Position numbers and translations under genes: made by a program. From Garcia nutans (Eukaryota; Streptophyta; Magnoliopsida; Malpighiales; Euphorbiaceae), in NCBI GenBank assembly GCA_947685225.1, contig CANTUV010000031.1, positions 71,529,001 through 71,593,000 on the forward strand: a stretch of 64,000 bases of DNA, in the 5' to 3' direction. Position 1 is the first letter of the stretch; each line of letters begins with the position of its first letter. The notes beneath the pieces were generated by a model. That model ran no database searches. It saw only the letters and a list, made by a program, of their open reading frames with translations, and was not told the origin of the DNA. Shown here piece after piece: positions 25,169 through 37,943 of the stretch.

Positions 25169-27238
25169 TGTGAGAGGGGATTTTCGCCCCCACAGGCCTA
25201 AACCCGGAGAAAATAGAGTAGCCACCCGGACGGGCTGGGGAAAAAAAGGGGTGGATGACTCAATTTCTAAGGAATCCCCTACCGCCTATTGGTTCGAAAA
25301 GTTGGGTATGCGTGGGGAAGGTAAGAATAACCAGCACCCCTCACAGCTCTCTGTTCATTGGAACCAGCCTCTTTTTCAGGTATTAATATTATAAAATTCT
25401 TAGTTATAATGATATTATCAATACTACATTCAATCATAAGAATAAATAATTACTTTATTAAAATCACAACGAGTTCAAATAAAATAAATGAATAGGAACC
25501 CATCCATGGATGGAAATATGCCTTTACAATTATTCAAATGTCCTAAAGAAAATAAATAAAATAGGATACCCACTAATTGGTGAAAATGTATCGTTTACAT
25601 TAATCCCAAAGTCTTTAAATAAATTAAACTGTAAAAATAAGTAAATTAAATAAATAAGTCATCCATGAATGAAAAAATGCCTTTTACAAGTCTATTTAAA
25701 AATACATATAAATCTAAGGAAAAGAGTAAAAGAAGGAAAAATAATATAACACATATCAAGATAATTGAATAATTAAAAAGAATATAAAAAACACCTAAAT
25801 ATTATCCATTAAAGAAATATAGGATGTGACGACGAGAGTTGCGCTTACAGCCGTCCTGCTAGCTGCTGGTTAGGGTGCGAGGTCAAGGGGGCAGCGCCCC
25901 TTGCGGGGGATCGGGAGCAGCACCCCTGAAAGGTAAATGGTTTACACGATATAATTTTGTTAGGGAATTAGGGTTTCTATGTAAGCTAGGGTTTTAGGGT
26001 TTTTAAAAATAGGATTAGGGTTCTAAGGTTTTCTGAATTAGGGTTAGGGTTTTGGTATTTATTCAAACATGTAACTTAGATTTTGAATATTTAAAACTCA
26101 ACTACTATAAGCAAATTCATAAATTGATGATATCTATATTATTGACTTTGCCAAATTACTGTCTGGATTATTAAGATTGCAATTGTAAATCTTAACACAT
26201 AAATTGCTACAGGATAAAGTATTAAAGATAGCTACTGGGCGTTTTAAAGAAGAAAAACTGATTAACTAAAAACCATTCAGTGAGTAAATCAACGAGTAAG
26301 CTACTGTAAATTTAAAGTAGATGAAATAAATAATTTCAAACCTTCATTTGTTGGTTCCATCAATATTTTACTTCGATCCAAATTTTATATTTGTACCAGT
26401 GTCGAATCTTGGTTGAATGGAATGAAGACAGTTGTTGACTGCCTTCTTGGTTTGATGTTGTGTGCCTCTCCTCGCTCAACTACTTATTGCTTACTTTCTT
26501 TCTTTCTTTTCTTAATCTCAGTTCCTTAATCCTTATTCCTAAAAGTCCCAAGTCCAAAGTCTTAGCCAAAGTCCAAAAGTCTGCAAAAAAACCAAAAGTC
26601 CCCTGAAGGTTGCTAATCCCTACATTTATATAAGAGTGCATTAGGTTAAACGTGAAAGCTTCCCATTTTAAAAATGGAACTTTGAGGCATATCGAATTGG
26701 TGATTTCCTAATTCGACACAAACTATGACCATATCAGGTTCAAACCACTTCTGTTCGAGGCAAACCGATACCATCTCAAACTAAAGTGATTCTAATCCGA
26801 CATGGAATCAAAGTCCATACCAAATTGTCAATCTAAATTCGATATGGACTACCCAAAATTGCCTCATATCAAAATCTCATGTCAAAATAAGGCTGCCCCA
26901 ATTCGATATGGGGCTCTCCCATGTCGAATTAGGTGTTCCAATTCGACATGGGACACCCATACCAATTAAAATCTACCCAAATCAAATAAAAAAATCAACC
27001 AAACATTCAAATTGGACCCATTTCGGGTTTAGTGCACTTGTATCAAATAAAAAACAACCAAACCTTTAAATCAAACACAATTAGGGTTTTAAAAGTTAAA
27101 CCAACTTATTTTAGTCCCTATTCAAAATATGTCAATCCAATCAAAGGTTTGAAATTGGTTTAGACTTATTAATAATTGACTGTTTCAGGCCTCATGAATT
27201 AGCACTGAGCTAGCTGGGGCCAAAATCAAGGGCCTACA
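25169..27238 (-). mobile_element. Solo LTR of a Tat-family relative, inverted, in the Tat leader
   Basis: On the plus strand it starts TGTGAGAGGGG and ends AAGGGCCTACA, so the LTR reads on the minus strand from 27,238 (TGTAGGCCCTTGATTTTGG). The flanks CCTAG (25,164-25,168) and CCTTG (27,239-27,243) match at four of five bases. Its 25,170-25,400 part is the near reverse complement of the 5' LTR at 24,605-24,880. It stands 290 bases from the 5' LTR, so the two LTRs form a large imperfect palindrome. Confidence 0.8.
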
Positions 27239-27243
27239 CCTTG

Positions 27244-28135
27244 TTACTTTTCTTAGATTTTTTACCCAATTGCTTATTGTTTAATTATGGTTGATATATC
27301 TTGGTTTGAACCATGGTTTATTTGGTTTATTCTTTTTTTTAATATGACCTAATTATATTGTAAACTAAAAATAATTTTTCCTTTTAAATCTAAAAAACCA
27401 AAACTATTTTCAAAATTTTCAAAATGGTCTTTGGACATAAAACTTTTCTAAAATGGGTCAAAAATTATTTTCTACCTCATGACCCAAATACAAAGCCCAA
27501 AATTCATTTTTAAACAAACATTCATTTTTCTCAATGGGATTTGAAACAAAATTATTTTCCCTAACCATCTTTTTGAGTTTACAAACTATTTGGGTTAATT
27601 ATGAAATACCAAAAATTAATTGTGGGCCTAATTTATACCAAGAATTATTAATCATGCGCGTGTTTTTGGCATGAATCATTAGTTATTTTTCCAAATGGGA
27701 AATCTATTTATGGTAAACCTCTTAATTTTATTTTAATCTAATATAACATAAAAGCTATTTTTAGTTGATTCAATGGATTAAAGCCTAATTAATGGGAATT
27801 ATCATGGACCGACTTCTATGTTTGAAAAAATAACTATTGGTAAAATCGTCCGAAGGAATTTTTAAAAATAGAATATCCCAAGTTGATATTTTGTTGACCT
27901 TATACCTAGGAAAAGAGACTCACCATTCGTGTGTGGAAGTTATAAGATTGGAAGGAACGTTCTAATTATCTGTGTTTGTTACTTGTGCGTACATGCATAC
28001 ACACATTGCATTACATGATATTGATCCTTTTTGGCTCACAGACTTGGAGTATAGCAGTTCAAGAGTGTACAACAGCCCAATCTATGCCATTGATGTAAAA
28101 TCTAGTAGCAACTCAGTTATCTTCTCAGCGAAAGA
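27244..28135 (+). other. Tat untranslated leader
   Basis: Non-coding text between the inverted solo LTR and the gag start, with poly-T tracts and no frame of note. Given the gag start at 28,136, it is read as the leader of the Tat transcript. Confidence 0.55.
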
Positions 28136-29572
28136 ATGAAACCTGAACAGATTCAAATGATGGTGGACGACGCCCTCAATGCCAAGATGGAAGAAATAAA
28201 AGAGGCCCTGGCTGAGACTCTGAAGAGCCAACTAGCCATAATTTTGGGGAATACTGCTGAGGCATCTGCTAGTACTAAGAAGCAGAAGGACAAAGGAAAG
28301 GCTAAGGTCAACGAAGTAGCCTTTGATGATGACAAAGTAGTTATTGATGATGATGATGATTGGGCTCAATATTTTCAAGATCTTCAAGATAAGAAGAAAG
28401 AGCCAAAGATTGTGAAAAGATCAACTATAGAAAAGACTAAAACTTCAAATGTGGAGAAGATGATTATTGATGTGGAAAAGAAGATTGAAAAGAAGTTAAA
28501 AACTAAAGGAATGTCAGAGGTAGACAAGCTGTTTGAACAAGATGAAGAGGTCTCATATAAGTTCAAGATGCTCTCCTTTGCCAAGTTTGATGGAATTGGA
28601 AATTCTTATCTCCATGTGAAGCAATACATCACTGCTATGTAGTCTACTCAAGCTACTAAGGCTCAAACTCTAAGGCACTTCATGCTTTCGTTGGAACCCG
28701 TTGTCCAAAATTGGTTCAACACCTTAGAGGATGGTACTCAGAAGAACTAAAATTCATTATATAAAGTCATTCATCCAACAGTATGGGTACAATGCTGAGT
28801 TAGAGGTTACTTTGATGGAAGTTGAGTCAATTAGGCAAAAACATAATGAGAACTTTGTTGACTACGTGAAAAGGTGGAGAAACAAAGCTACATTGCTCAA
28901 GAAAAGGCTCGATGAATAAGACAAGATTAGGATGATTATGAGAGGGGTGTTTTCTAATCTTCATGAAAGGATGTCCCATACCCTTATTAGAAATTTTAAG
29001 GATCTCCTTCAAGTTGGCTTGCAAAAAGAAGAATGGGAAATAGAGAAGAACCATTTTTCTACAAGAAGAAATGAGAAAGGAAACTACCAGTATGGCAATC
29101 AAGGCACACAAAAGGTAGTCGATGTTAATGCAACTGGTCAAGAAGGAAGGAGGCAATTTTTAGAGTTGAGAAAGCCATTGTATTGGCTTCTCAATAAACT
29201 ACAAAAGAAGGGACTGTTGCAACCTTTGACTTCTCGCCCTTTGCCAAATCCTCTATCGCCTAACTTTGATGGTAAAGCTTTATGTCAGTTTCATCAAATG
29301 CAAGGGCATGAGATGGATAAATGTTTAAGGTTTAGGCATGAGATCCATAATTTGATTGATAGTGGAAAGTTTCTCGAACCTAATAAGCCTAGCACAAAGG
29401 ACAATTCACTGCCAAGGTTCAACAGAGTACCACCGTCGGCAACTTTCATGATTGGAGGAGATTTGCACAAAATGTTTTTCATGTCTTCTTTCCAAGACAT
29501 AGATGGAGAAGTAATTAAAGAAGAAGTGGTGCTAAGCAAGATGGAGCAAGTTATGGTCAAAAAGGAAGTAGC
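28136..29572 (+). pseudogene. Tat gag (capsid/nucleocapsid) remnant
   Basis: Gag packages the element RNA. The frame from MKPEQIQMMVDDALNAKMEE runs 168 codons with an acidic tract (VVIDDDDDW) and a Lys-rich coiled-coil-like segment to a TAG at 28,640. The retrotransposon-gag domain continues with frameshifts: LRHFMLSLEPVVQNWFNTL, then FIQQYGYNAELEVTLMEVES, KHNENFVDYVKRWRNKA and IRMIMRGVFSNLHERM. A zinc-knuckle-like LCQFHQMQGHEMDKCLRFRH follows at 29,280-29,340. The frame ends where a TGTTG-family LTR is inserted at 29,573; the reading resumes at 36,308. Confidence 0.85.
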
Positions 29573-31189
29573 TGTTGCGCTCGAATTAAGTACTATTACA
29601 AAGCGACACTTGCAAGTATATGAGGTAATTGTAGCAATGATGATCATCCCAAGGTTGTCTCACAAGGAAGGTGTTGTTCGTAATAATTTGATTAAAGCAA
29701 TTAAATTTAAATGAACGAATGTGGTGTTTGCAATAATGGTGAAATTATAACAAAAATAAAATAGCAAGTGAATAATTACCGGTGTGCTTAGAATTGGTTT
29801 AGTTCTTGGAAAGATACCTAGGGTTGTAGATCAATTCAATCAAAGCTTAATTCTCAAATATTCCATTAACATAACCTTGTAATTTAATTTTTTCCTTGAG
29901 TTTAATTAGTCAACTACCAATTCATTAGTTTTCACATTCATGAATTAACAATAACCAATTATTTTACATTTTCAAATTAATAAAACCCTAGAACTTATAT
30001 TTCTGATTCATTCATAGGGTGGTTAATTATATAGTTCCGATATCGAATTTTACCTCTCGGTCTGTCATCCAATATTTATTAATAGGTAGCTAATCTATCA
30101 ACCTAACATTCAATCCAATACAATCAACTATCAACAAGGTATATTAATGGAAATATCAAATCAAGTCATTCAATCAAATCTACTACAAACCCTAGGCATG
30201 AATAATTAGCTCAACATCATCAATTTAGAATAAACATTCTTCTCAATATAAATCAAATCACTAATGTCCATTGAAATATTAATTCTCTTAATAAACAACA
30301 ACAATCTAGAAATGAATTAAAAGAGAGAATAGAAAACCCCTTGTAGATGCCAAGAGTTGGACTACTTGTCTTCCTCCTAGCTTCACTTTAATGTTGATGA
30401 AGAACTCAAGCCCTCTTCAATTGATGTGTAACACCCCATCTTAGCCTACGTTTATAGACCAAGATGGACTGTTATCTCCTGGTAGTTGTGTCTTAATATT
30501 TTACTTAGCCAATTTTAAGTGCATAAATTTAAAAAAACTATTTTGCCAGAGTTTCCCCTATAATTGGTGGTCCCAAGTGTCGACAAAACTTGTTTTTATG
30601 ATTTTTGAAAACATTTTACACAGACCAATGTGAATACAATCAGTTTCCAATACACTCCCAATGAATTCACCTTATACCCTCAACTACAAATCTGCAAGAA
30701 GAGTTCACACTTCTAATACAACATAAAGTAAAGGTTTATGATTATTACACACTACTAACATACCATTGTAACATAGAAATTCTCTTTTATATTTATTTAT
30801 ATACATGCCACAACAAGCTAACTCATAATGGATCTAAAAGATCTACCCCTGAGATTTGCTGTGGTCTGGTCGTTGCTTCCCCCAAGATTTATCTACTGCT
30901 CCGAACCTACGAGTAAAGGAAAACTTAACTCGTTGAGCGTTGTCGCTCAGTGGGTACTTTACCAATAAAAATAAAAGTAGTATATGAAAGTATTCGCAAT
31001 AAAAGGAAATAATTAAATCATAATTCAACCAACCTTAAACCAATGGAAGTTTCTGTACATTCAGTGTAAATATGCTTCCAAAAAATGTAAAAAAAACCAT
31101 AAATCAACTCATTTTGCAATACGTAGTTTAACGAAAAATAATATGTCTTTGATTCAGGCTCTAATGGTATATAGGGAACCATAGTGATA

Positions 31190-31392
31190 AGACAGTGAGC
31201 CTCCCCACTGTAACATAGGTGGGCCTCCCCACCGATATCAAATCACAGGAATGGGCCTCCCCATCCTGGTTAACCAATGGGCCTCCCCATTGGGTTCAGT
31301 GGCCACCGATATCAGATCACAGGAATGGGCCTCCCCATCCTGGTTAACCAATGGGCCTCCCCATTGGCTTCAGTGGCCTCACCACTGAATAA
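31190..31392. repeat. Tandem repeat with GGGCCTCCCC palindrome units, period 74
   Basis: The phrase CCGATATCA(A/G)ATCACAGG starts at 31,232 and again at 31,306, giving a 74-base period with two copies. Inside each copy are short inverted units such as CAATGGGCCTCCCCATTG, each able to form a small hairpin. Confidence 0.8.
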
Positions 31393-32848
31393 AATATCAT
31401 ATCACAATAATGAGCAGTACTGCATGCGTTAGTATAGTGCACCATACCCTTATCTACCACTCCCACTATCCAGTAGAGCAAAAAGATTTAAATGATTCAA
31501 TTTAAGTCTCAACTTCATTTTAGAATGATTCAAGAAATCAATTTAATTCCCATCGCACTTTGCCATTTATGTCGCGCAACACATTCTTTAGTCAAACCAT
31601 TCCCCTTTTTCACATATTTAATATCCACAATAAACATATTAAACATTTCAAAGGATTCCTCAAAAGATCACAAATTGACCAAATGAATAGTGTTGCGGCG
31701 AGAAAAGTCGGCCACGCAAAATGGCATGACCAAATGAATAGTAAAATCTGGGTTTTCGTCAAAACTTCAGTCCACTTCAGTCATGCATTTGACCAAGTAA
31801 ATGTTCTTATTTTTGGCTGAAATTTTACAGAAAACTTATTTCATATGTTGACTAATTGCATGTAAAATTTCGTTGAAAAATTCATTCGTTTGCTGCCCCA
31901 AACAATTGCCACAAAAATAGTCCAGAAGCTGTCACTTTGGGACCATTTCGGCCCAAACATTTGAAATGCATAGGATAGTTTATTTTTCTTTTGCAAATCA
32001 ATATTAAGGCTTCTTTAATAGTAAAGTGAAGATTCAAACACTTTCTTTTAGCAATTTTTGCAAGTTTAACTCAAATCAAACTAATTAAAGTCCAAACAAC
32101 TTACTAAATCAACTTGCCAAATTTTCTCAAAACATTTGGTTTCAATTAAATTTAACAACCCAATTGCCATAAGAAAACAAGAACATAACTCAAATATTTA
32201 ATTTAAACTCAATCAATATATTTAAATATCAATTTCAAAACTTCCATAAACCAAAGTTTGTAAGCAAATAAAATTTCTTTTATGGTAAAGCACCAAATCA
32301 AAAGTAATTATTCAAAGGTAAAGTACCAAACCTTGCTTTTCCTTGCTCTTCTTATCTATTTCACTTCCTTTCCTCTCTAATCTCCTTGATTTCCTATGAA
32401 TTTAATATGTCACATATGTAAGAACAAACCCTAGATATGAACATGATGCTACCTTATGATTTTCTAACAATCCTTTACATATTCTTACTAATAATCACCA
32501 TTTTCATCATTTCCTTTAAGTAGTTTATCATTTTTCACCATAATCATCAACTTACTAATTCTTTCCCAACATGAACATAATATCAAATCTTCCTAAACAT
32601 AGCCTAATACCTAATTCTAATGAAAGAATAAGACTTAGGATGGTATCTTACCTTATTTCCTATTGAATTTCACTTGAGAAATGGCTTGGACTTGAAACTT
32701 GTCTCCTTGAAAATGGAAGGGAGGGGGAGCACGACTTAAAGAAGAAGAAAAGTGGTGATGGTGGTGTCTTTTTGATCCTTACTTGTGTTTGGAAGACCAT
32801 AATTAGTTATTTATAATTTAATTTCCATTTAATTAATTTATTTATTTT

Positions 32849-33132
32849 CAATGGCCATGATTTGTCCAACACATTTGGATTTAATGGCTAGGATTTGGTT
32901 TATTTTCAATGGCCATGATTTGTCCAACACATTTGGATTTAATGGCTAGGATTTGGTTTATTTTCAATGGCCATGATTTTTCCAACACATTTGGATTTAA
33001 TGGCTAGGATTTGGTTTATTTTCAATGGCCATGATTTGTCCAACACATTTGGATTTAATGGCTAGGATTTGGTTTATTTTCAATGGCCATGATTTGTCCA
33101 ACACATTTGGATTTAATGGCTAGGATTTGGCC
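32849..33132. repeat. Tandem repeat, period 58, about five copies
   Basis: The phrase GGCCATGATTTGTCCAACAC begins at 32,853, 32,911, 32,969, 33,027 and 33,085, exactly 58 bases apart, with only one base changed in the third copy. The array ends at GGCTAGGATTTGGCCAC. The near identity suggests recent expansion inside the solo LTR. Confidence 0.95.
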
Positions 33133-34047
33133 ACTTGAAAGTGGTTTTTTTGTTCTTTTAATATTTTGCCCCCAAAGTTATATTTAATTACAAAATCGCC
33201 CCTCCAGTGGAAATGTCCAAAATGTCCTTATCGGAAAATCGCCCGTAACTTACAAACCGTGCATTTTCAGGAAAAATTGAAACCCACGGTTATGACCCGA
33301 TTAATCTCGAGAATATTCTTCCGGGGTCGGATATGGGCACTATTAAGAACTTCCTACTCTTAATTTTTAAGTTTACATAGTTACCCCTAACTTTTGAGAA
33401 ATTTCCACTTAGGTCCTTTTGATATCCCTTCTTGACCTTGCTGTCTTTCTTTATTAATATCTTTTTACTCACAACTCCAAATTAAGTAATTCTTATTCCC
33501 ACTGAAACTAGACATCCGGGGCTACATTGTGTCAAAATTTCAGGTCGATCCGAGCTATATCTGATTTTTGACGGTCCTTAGACTTCAAGCCTACTATGCT
33601 GTCCTGAGGCAGCTTGCACATTGTCTACTAAATCCATCATATCTTATTCTGTACAACTCCAAATTGAGTAATTTCAAGTTATAAATCTAGATAAGACACA
33701 AATAAATAATTAAGTCTTCTTTGAGACTCTCTAATTCTATCATTGACTTGGATGAAATTCTAGTTCAATTTATAGGTCATGTTCTAAACTCCTTTGCTCT
33801 AAGCCTAATTCATATCCTCAATGTCTGTTTCTTACCAATCTGGAATTCGGGATGTTACATGATGAGTCTACCTTTGAAAGATGGAATGGAGCTTTCTCAA
33901 GTCACCAAAACCTTCAATGAAGCTTTCTTTAAACACCAATATTCAAGAGCTTGTTAACCCAATTTATCCCAAGGAACCAAGTTGAAGTGTTGTCTATGGA
34001 AGATGGAGAAGATGGAAATGGAGGATGAGGAAGAGAATGGTGTCTTC

Positions 34048-35475
34048 TGTTAGGAAATCAAGGAGATCACTGCAAACAAAACATGCAGCGGAAAAAAATT
34101 TTTGATCTCTGATTTCCCACCAGGATCCATGCTGTTCGTTTAATTCGACGAAAGTGTACAAAGAACTAACCTGTTGATGATTCAAAATCACAGTTTGGAA
34201 TAGATGCCTCGATCGCAAAACACCCTCTATTACGTATCCACACGAATGCTACCGTCTGGAGTGCTAGCTCTCTGCAACGGCGAAGGCTGAAAAACGTTTT
34301 CTCTAAAACGTATTAGGGTTTCTTTTTTTCGTTCTCTTTTAATTTTCTAATGTTACCTATATGAAGACTTAACTTCTAGAGAGAATATAATCACTCCAGA
34401 ATCCAATTCGAAATTGGATAAAGTAAGTCAAATTCAGAATCCAAATCTAAATAGGATTCTGAATATATTATCTAATAATATATATAATTGGATAAGGTAA
34501 ATCAAATTCAGAATCCAAATCTAATTAGGATTCTGAATATATTATCTAATAATATATATATATATATATAAATGAAAATAATAATAATAATAAATATTAA
34601 TATATAATATTAATATTATTAATATTATATCTAGCCCAAAGCGCATTCTTGTGTGTGACCCGATAGGCCCATATTAATTGGCAGTCAATTTAATCTCTAT
34701 TAAACCAACAAGTCATAATTGGCCTCTAGCAAGGCGTTACAACTACCCAATTAATATAAGGAATGTCCAATTTGCCTAATAATAGTATATGCATTAATCC
34801 CTTTGTCACACGATATCTAGCTTGAAATAAGTCATGGTCAACTTCATACTTATATTGTCCAAACTTATGATTACTCGATCTCCAAGTAGACTGATAAAAA
34901 CAAATGAAATTGATCACACTATCAATTCATTTGAGCACGGCCATGCATTTCACAGTCTCACTTATCGAGGGGCCCAAAAGATATCTCTCTCAAAGAGAGG
35001 GACAAATTCTATCTTGATTGTTCATTATCCTCTACATAATTTCTATCATATATGATCATAATCTTTATTACTATCCAGTTACGGATAATATTTGATCATG
35101 TCAAAATATAATAGTCCTTATATTGGAAACTATGACAATCTCAAGTCAAAGAATTAATACATAACTATCATGAGATTTACTTATGACACTAACCCATGTA
35201 GTAATCTCATGATGGGTCTATCCAATACATTGTTCTCTAACAAGTATCTATGAAATTGATTTGTATCACTATACACATAACCATCTGATGATTATCAAAT
35301 CAATGTTCATACTGGTTAAGAATTTTTTTTATCTCTATAACAATAATAAACCAGGGACAAATATCAAAATTGTGTAACATGCAAACAAACAATAATGATA
35401 ATAAAACCTCATTTATTAATAATGAATGTATAACATAAAGATCTAAATAAATGGCCTAGGGCACATACACTAACA
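34048..35475 (-). mobile_element. Copia-type solo LTR, nested in copy B
   Basis: It starts TGTTAGGAAATCAAGGAG and ends CATACACTAACA, with a perfect TCTTC duplication at 34,043-34,047 and 35,476-35,480. Landmarks of the Copia LTR plan read on the minus strand: a TGTTAGTGTATGTGCCCTAG start, a GGCCTATCGGGTCACACAC phrase (about 34,655-34,673) and a CCGCTGCATGTTTTGTTTGC phrase near the end. There is no internal domain, so this is a product of LTR-LTR recombination. Confidence 0.93.
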
Positions 35476-35744
35476 TCTTCTTCTCCAAGAAGGAAAAGAA
35501 TGGAATGGAATTGGAGAGTGTCACCCTCTCCCAACGTGCCTCTCTTTCTCCCTTCCTCTCCTTTTTAATTCTTTCAAAACACCAAGAGTGCTTGCCAACT
35601 CACCACACTCACCTTTGTCTCCCCCTTTTTTCTTTGTTTAATATTTATTTCATGAAATTAGGCAACCTTTTCTTCTTTTAATATTTCTTTTAGCAAAAGC
35701 AAGGTCTTTGTCCCTAATTCTTGCAAATAATTCAAGGATTCCAT

Positions 35745-36140
35745 AGGTGGCACGGCCAATCCATGAGTGGCTTGGCTGTGTTTCTCACTTTTCATGGGAC
35801 ACGACCAAGCTTGCTGGCCGTGTCCAAGGCTGCCTTTCCTTCTTTCCTTCTTTCAAGAGGTGACACGACTAAGCTCCTAGCCATGTCATGTGACACGGCC
35901 AGTGGCTTGGCCATGTCTCTTGCCAGTGTCTCCTTCTACCTTCTTTCTTTTCTTTCTTTGGTTTTGTTCCTTCGGTGAGACACGGCTAGTGGCTTGGCAG
36001 TGTCTCCTACCCGTGTCAGTCTCTGCCTAAATTTTTTTGAGGGACACGGCCAAGCCAACTTGACTTGGCCGTGTCTCTTGTTTGCTCCTTGCCTTAGTGA
36101 GTGACACGGCCAAGACTGCTTTGACTTGGTCGTGTCTTGC
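35745..36140. repeat. Hairpin repeat array, GACACGGCCAAG type (copy B)
   Basis: Inverted units recur at about 35,750, 35,798, 35,860, 35,890, 35,980, 36,043 and 36,100, several with perfect ACACGGCC and GGCCGTGT arms. The wording between units (TTTCTTTCTTT) is like copy D and copy A. Confidence 0.85.
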
Positions 36141-36307
36141 TTGATTCATGCTCTTCCATCATCATTTTGATCCATCCAAGGGAGTTTTTACACTTTAACT
36201 TAAAACCAACACTTCAAACAAACTTTAAACACAAATCAAATGAAAAATTAACTAAAAACAAATAATATTACTTTAAAAAAACAATCATAAATGATCTAAA
36301 CAATAGC

Positions 36308-37943
36308 CATCTATGTTATGAATGAGTTCTGGGACTCAACTGATAGTGATGATGATTCTAAATCAAAGAAGGAGGAGTGGACCTGGTTTGAGCCTGAAGA
36401 GGATGAGGTATTGAACACCCATTCTGGTAAGCCTTATGCAAGGGGAAAGGATGTTGAAAAAGAAATGAAGGAAGATGAAGATGATATAGTCCTTATGCAA
36501 TTGAAAAGGACTCAAGAAAGTGTCATCATTTGGGATGTATTGGCCACTTCTAAGAAATATCATGAAACCATGGCCAAAGCTTTGGCTAGCATGTTAATTT
36601 CCATCTCTATAACACCAGATGAGCTGGTTAATTTTTTGAAAGTTGAAGGAGTGATAAAGAACAAGGTTAATATAGGAATGGTATTATTTTTGGATGCAGA
36701 TTTACCAGAAGAGGGAAGAGATCATATCTGCTCGCTCTTTATCAAGGTAGAGGTCAGAGGGAAAAGAATTCCATGTGTGATGTTGATGATGGGTCCATGT
36801 AAATGTCTGCCCATGTAAGATCTTGCCAAAGCTTGCTATGCCAACAAGGGATCTAAACCCAACCAAGGTCACGATTAGAGCTTATGACAATACTAAGAGA
36901 CATGCTGAAGGGACTTTTAAAGCAATTGTGGAGGATGGTCCAATTGAATCTATGGTAGAATTTTTGGTCTTGGATATACCTGTCACCTTTGCACTATTGT
37001 TGAGATGACGATAGTTTCATCCTCTTGGTGGAGTTCCTTCTACACTCCATTAGAAGATCAAGTTCCCAAATGGAGATGAAATAGTGGTTATCGAGGGTAA
37101 GAATAATGAAGTAGTAAATGCTTTGATGATTGAGAGGCCTCTCAATGGTTTTCAAGTAGATGTTGTTTCTGATAATGAGATAATGGGTTCTAGAATTCTA
37201 GCTATGATGAAGAAAATGAATTATCTACCTGTTACTAGCCTTGGGAAGGGGAAGGCAGGTGTAACTAAGCTCCAAGATTTCAAGACTCAAACTTCCAAGA
37301 AAGGGTTGGGGTATGATGAAGCAAATGGAGGTGTTCTACTAAAAAAAGAATGAGAAGATGAGTTTTCCTTCACTTGAAGAAATATTTGTCAAAGCACTAG
37401 AGCTGGGACAACTGTAAGGAAAGTCAGAGCCTATTATGTTCATGGGAAAGATGATCCTTGGGTTTGAGATCTTTGCTGATGTTGCTGAACTAGTGGAACA
37501 AAAGAAGAAAAAGCTTAACCCGCCAATTGATAAAGAGCCTAGCCCAGAAGAGAAGAAGGAAGTTGTCTTAAAGATCTAGAAGACTCCAGAGGAAATTGCT
37601 GCTCTCATTGAAGAACAGTTTGAGGACCTTTTAGTTTATGATGATAACATTGATGTTAATTTTGATTTTGATTTTGATTTTAATTTTTCTGCTCTGTTTG
37701 AGGATGATGATATTTCCTTTTTCAAAATGAATGCAATAAAGTCTGATTTTGCTTACTTGTGTGATGTTTTTCCTGATGGTTGCATACATTCAAATAGTAG
37801 TTACATGAGCATTTTTAATATTAACTATGTTGATACATAATCATTAAATTTGGGAACAACTAATGATCCTAAAAACATTAGCATAACATCCGACCTTACT
37901 CCTGATGAGAGAGAGAGAGATTTTAAAAAATATTTAAAAATTT
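36308..37943 (+). pseudogene. Tat gag C-terminus and aspartic protease remnant
   Basis: The reading after LTR copy B resumes as IYVMNEFWDSTDSDDDSKSK (gag tail), followed by EPEEDEVLNTHSGKPYARGK, then the retroviral-type aspartic protease (about 36,700-37,010). Its active-site text survives as VDDGSM and NVCP in separate frames, with LPKLAMPTRDLNPTKVTIRA, AYDNTKRHAEGTFKAIVEDG and VLDIPVTFALLL. A linker follows (37,084-37,350). The 37,350-37,943 part holds acidic FDFDFDFN-like text and a TPDERERDFKKYLKIF segment, the link to reverse transcriptase. Several frameshifts and stops break it. Confidence 0.82.

Larger units (their letters stand above)
30427..33859 (-). mobile_element. Solo LTR, gypsy-type, minus orientation, nested in copy B
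   Basis: It starts TGTAACACCCCATCTTAGCC and ends ATTCGGGATGTTACA, with a perfect TGATG duplication at 30,422-30,426 and 33,860-33,864. It differs from the 21,851 LTR inside, where it holds two tandem arrays (31,190-31,392 and 32,849-33,132). No gag or pol is present. Confidence 0.9.
29573..36302 (+). mobile_element. TGTTG-family solo LTR, copy B, with two nested LTRs
   Basis: It starts TGTTGCGCTCGAATTAAG and ends TCTAAACA, flanked by GTAGC (29,568-29,572) and ATAGC (36,303-36,307). Without the nested solo LTRs at 30,427-33,859 and 34,048-35,475 it is about 1.86 kb, close to copy A (2.07 kb). Left zone: ACAAAGCG...CTTGCAAGTATATGAGG then CCCAAGGTTGTCTCACAAGG. Right zone: a hairpin array and an A-rich tail with TTAACTAAAAACAAATAA. 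There is no open reading frame of its own. Confidence 0.82.

Noticed and set aside
25170..25394. 74-codon frame in the Tat region
   Set aside because: It lies within the inverted solo LTR, and the matching zone of the 5' LTR does not keep the frame open.
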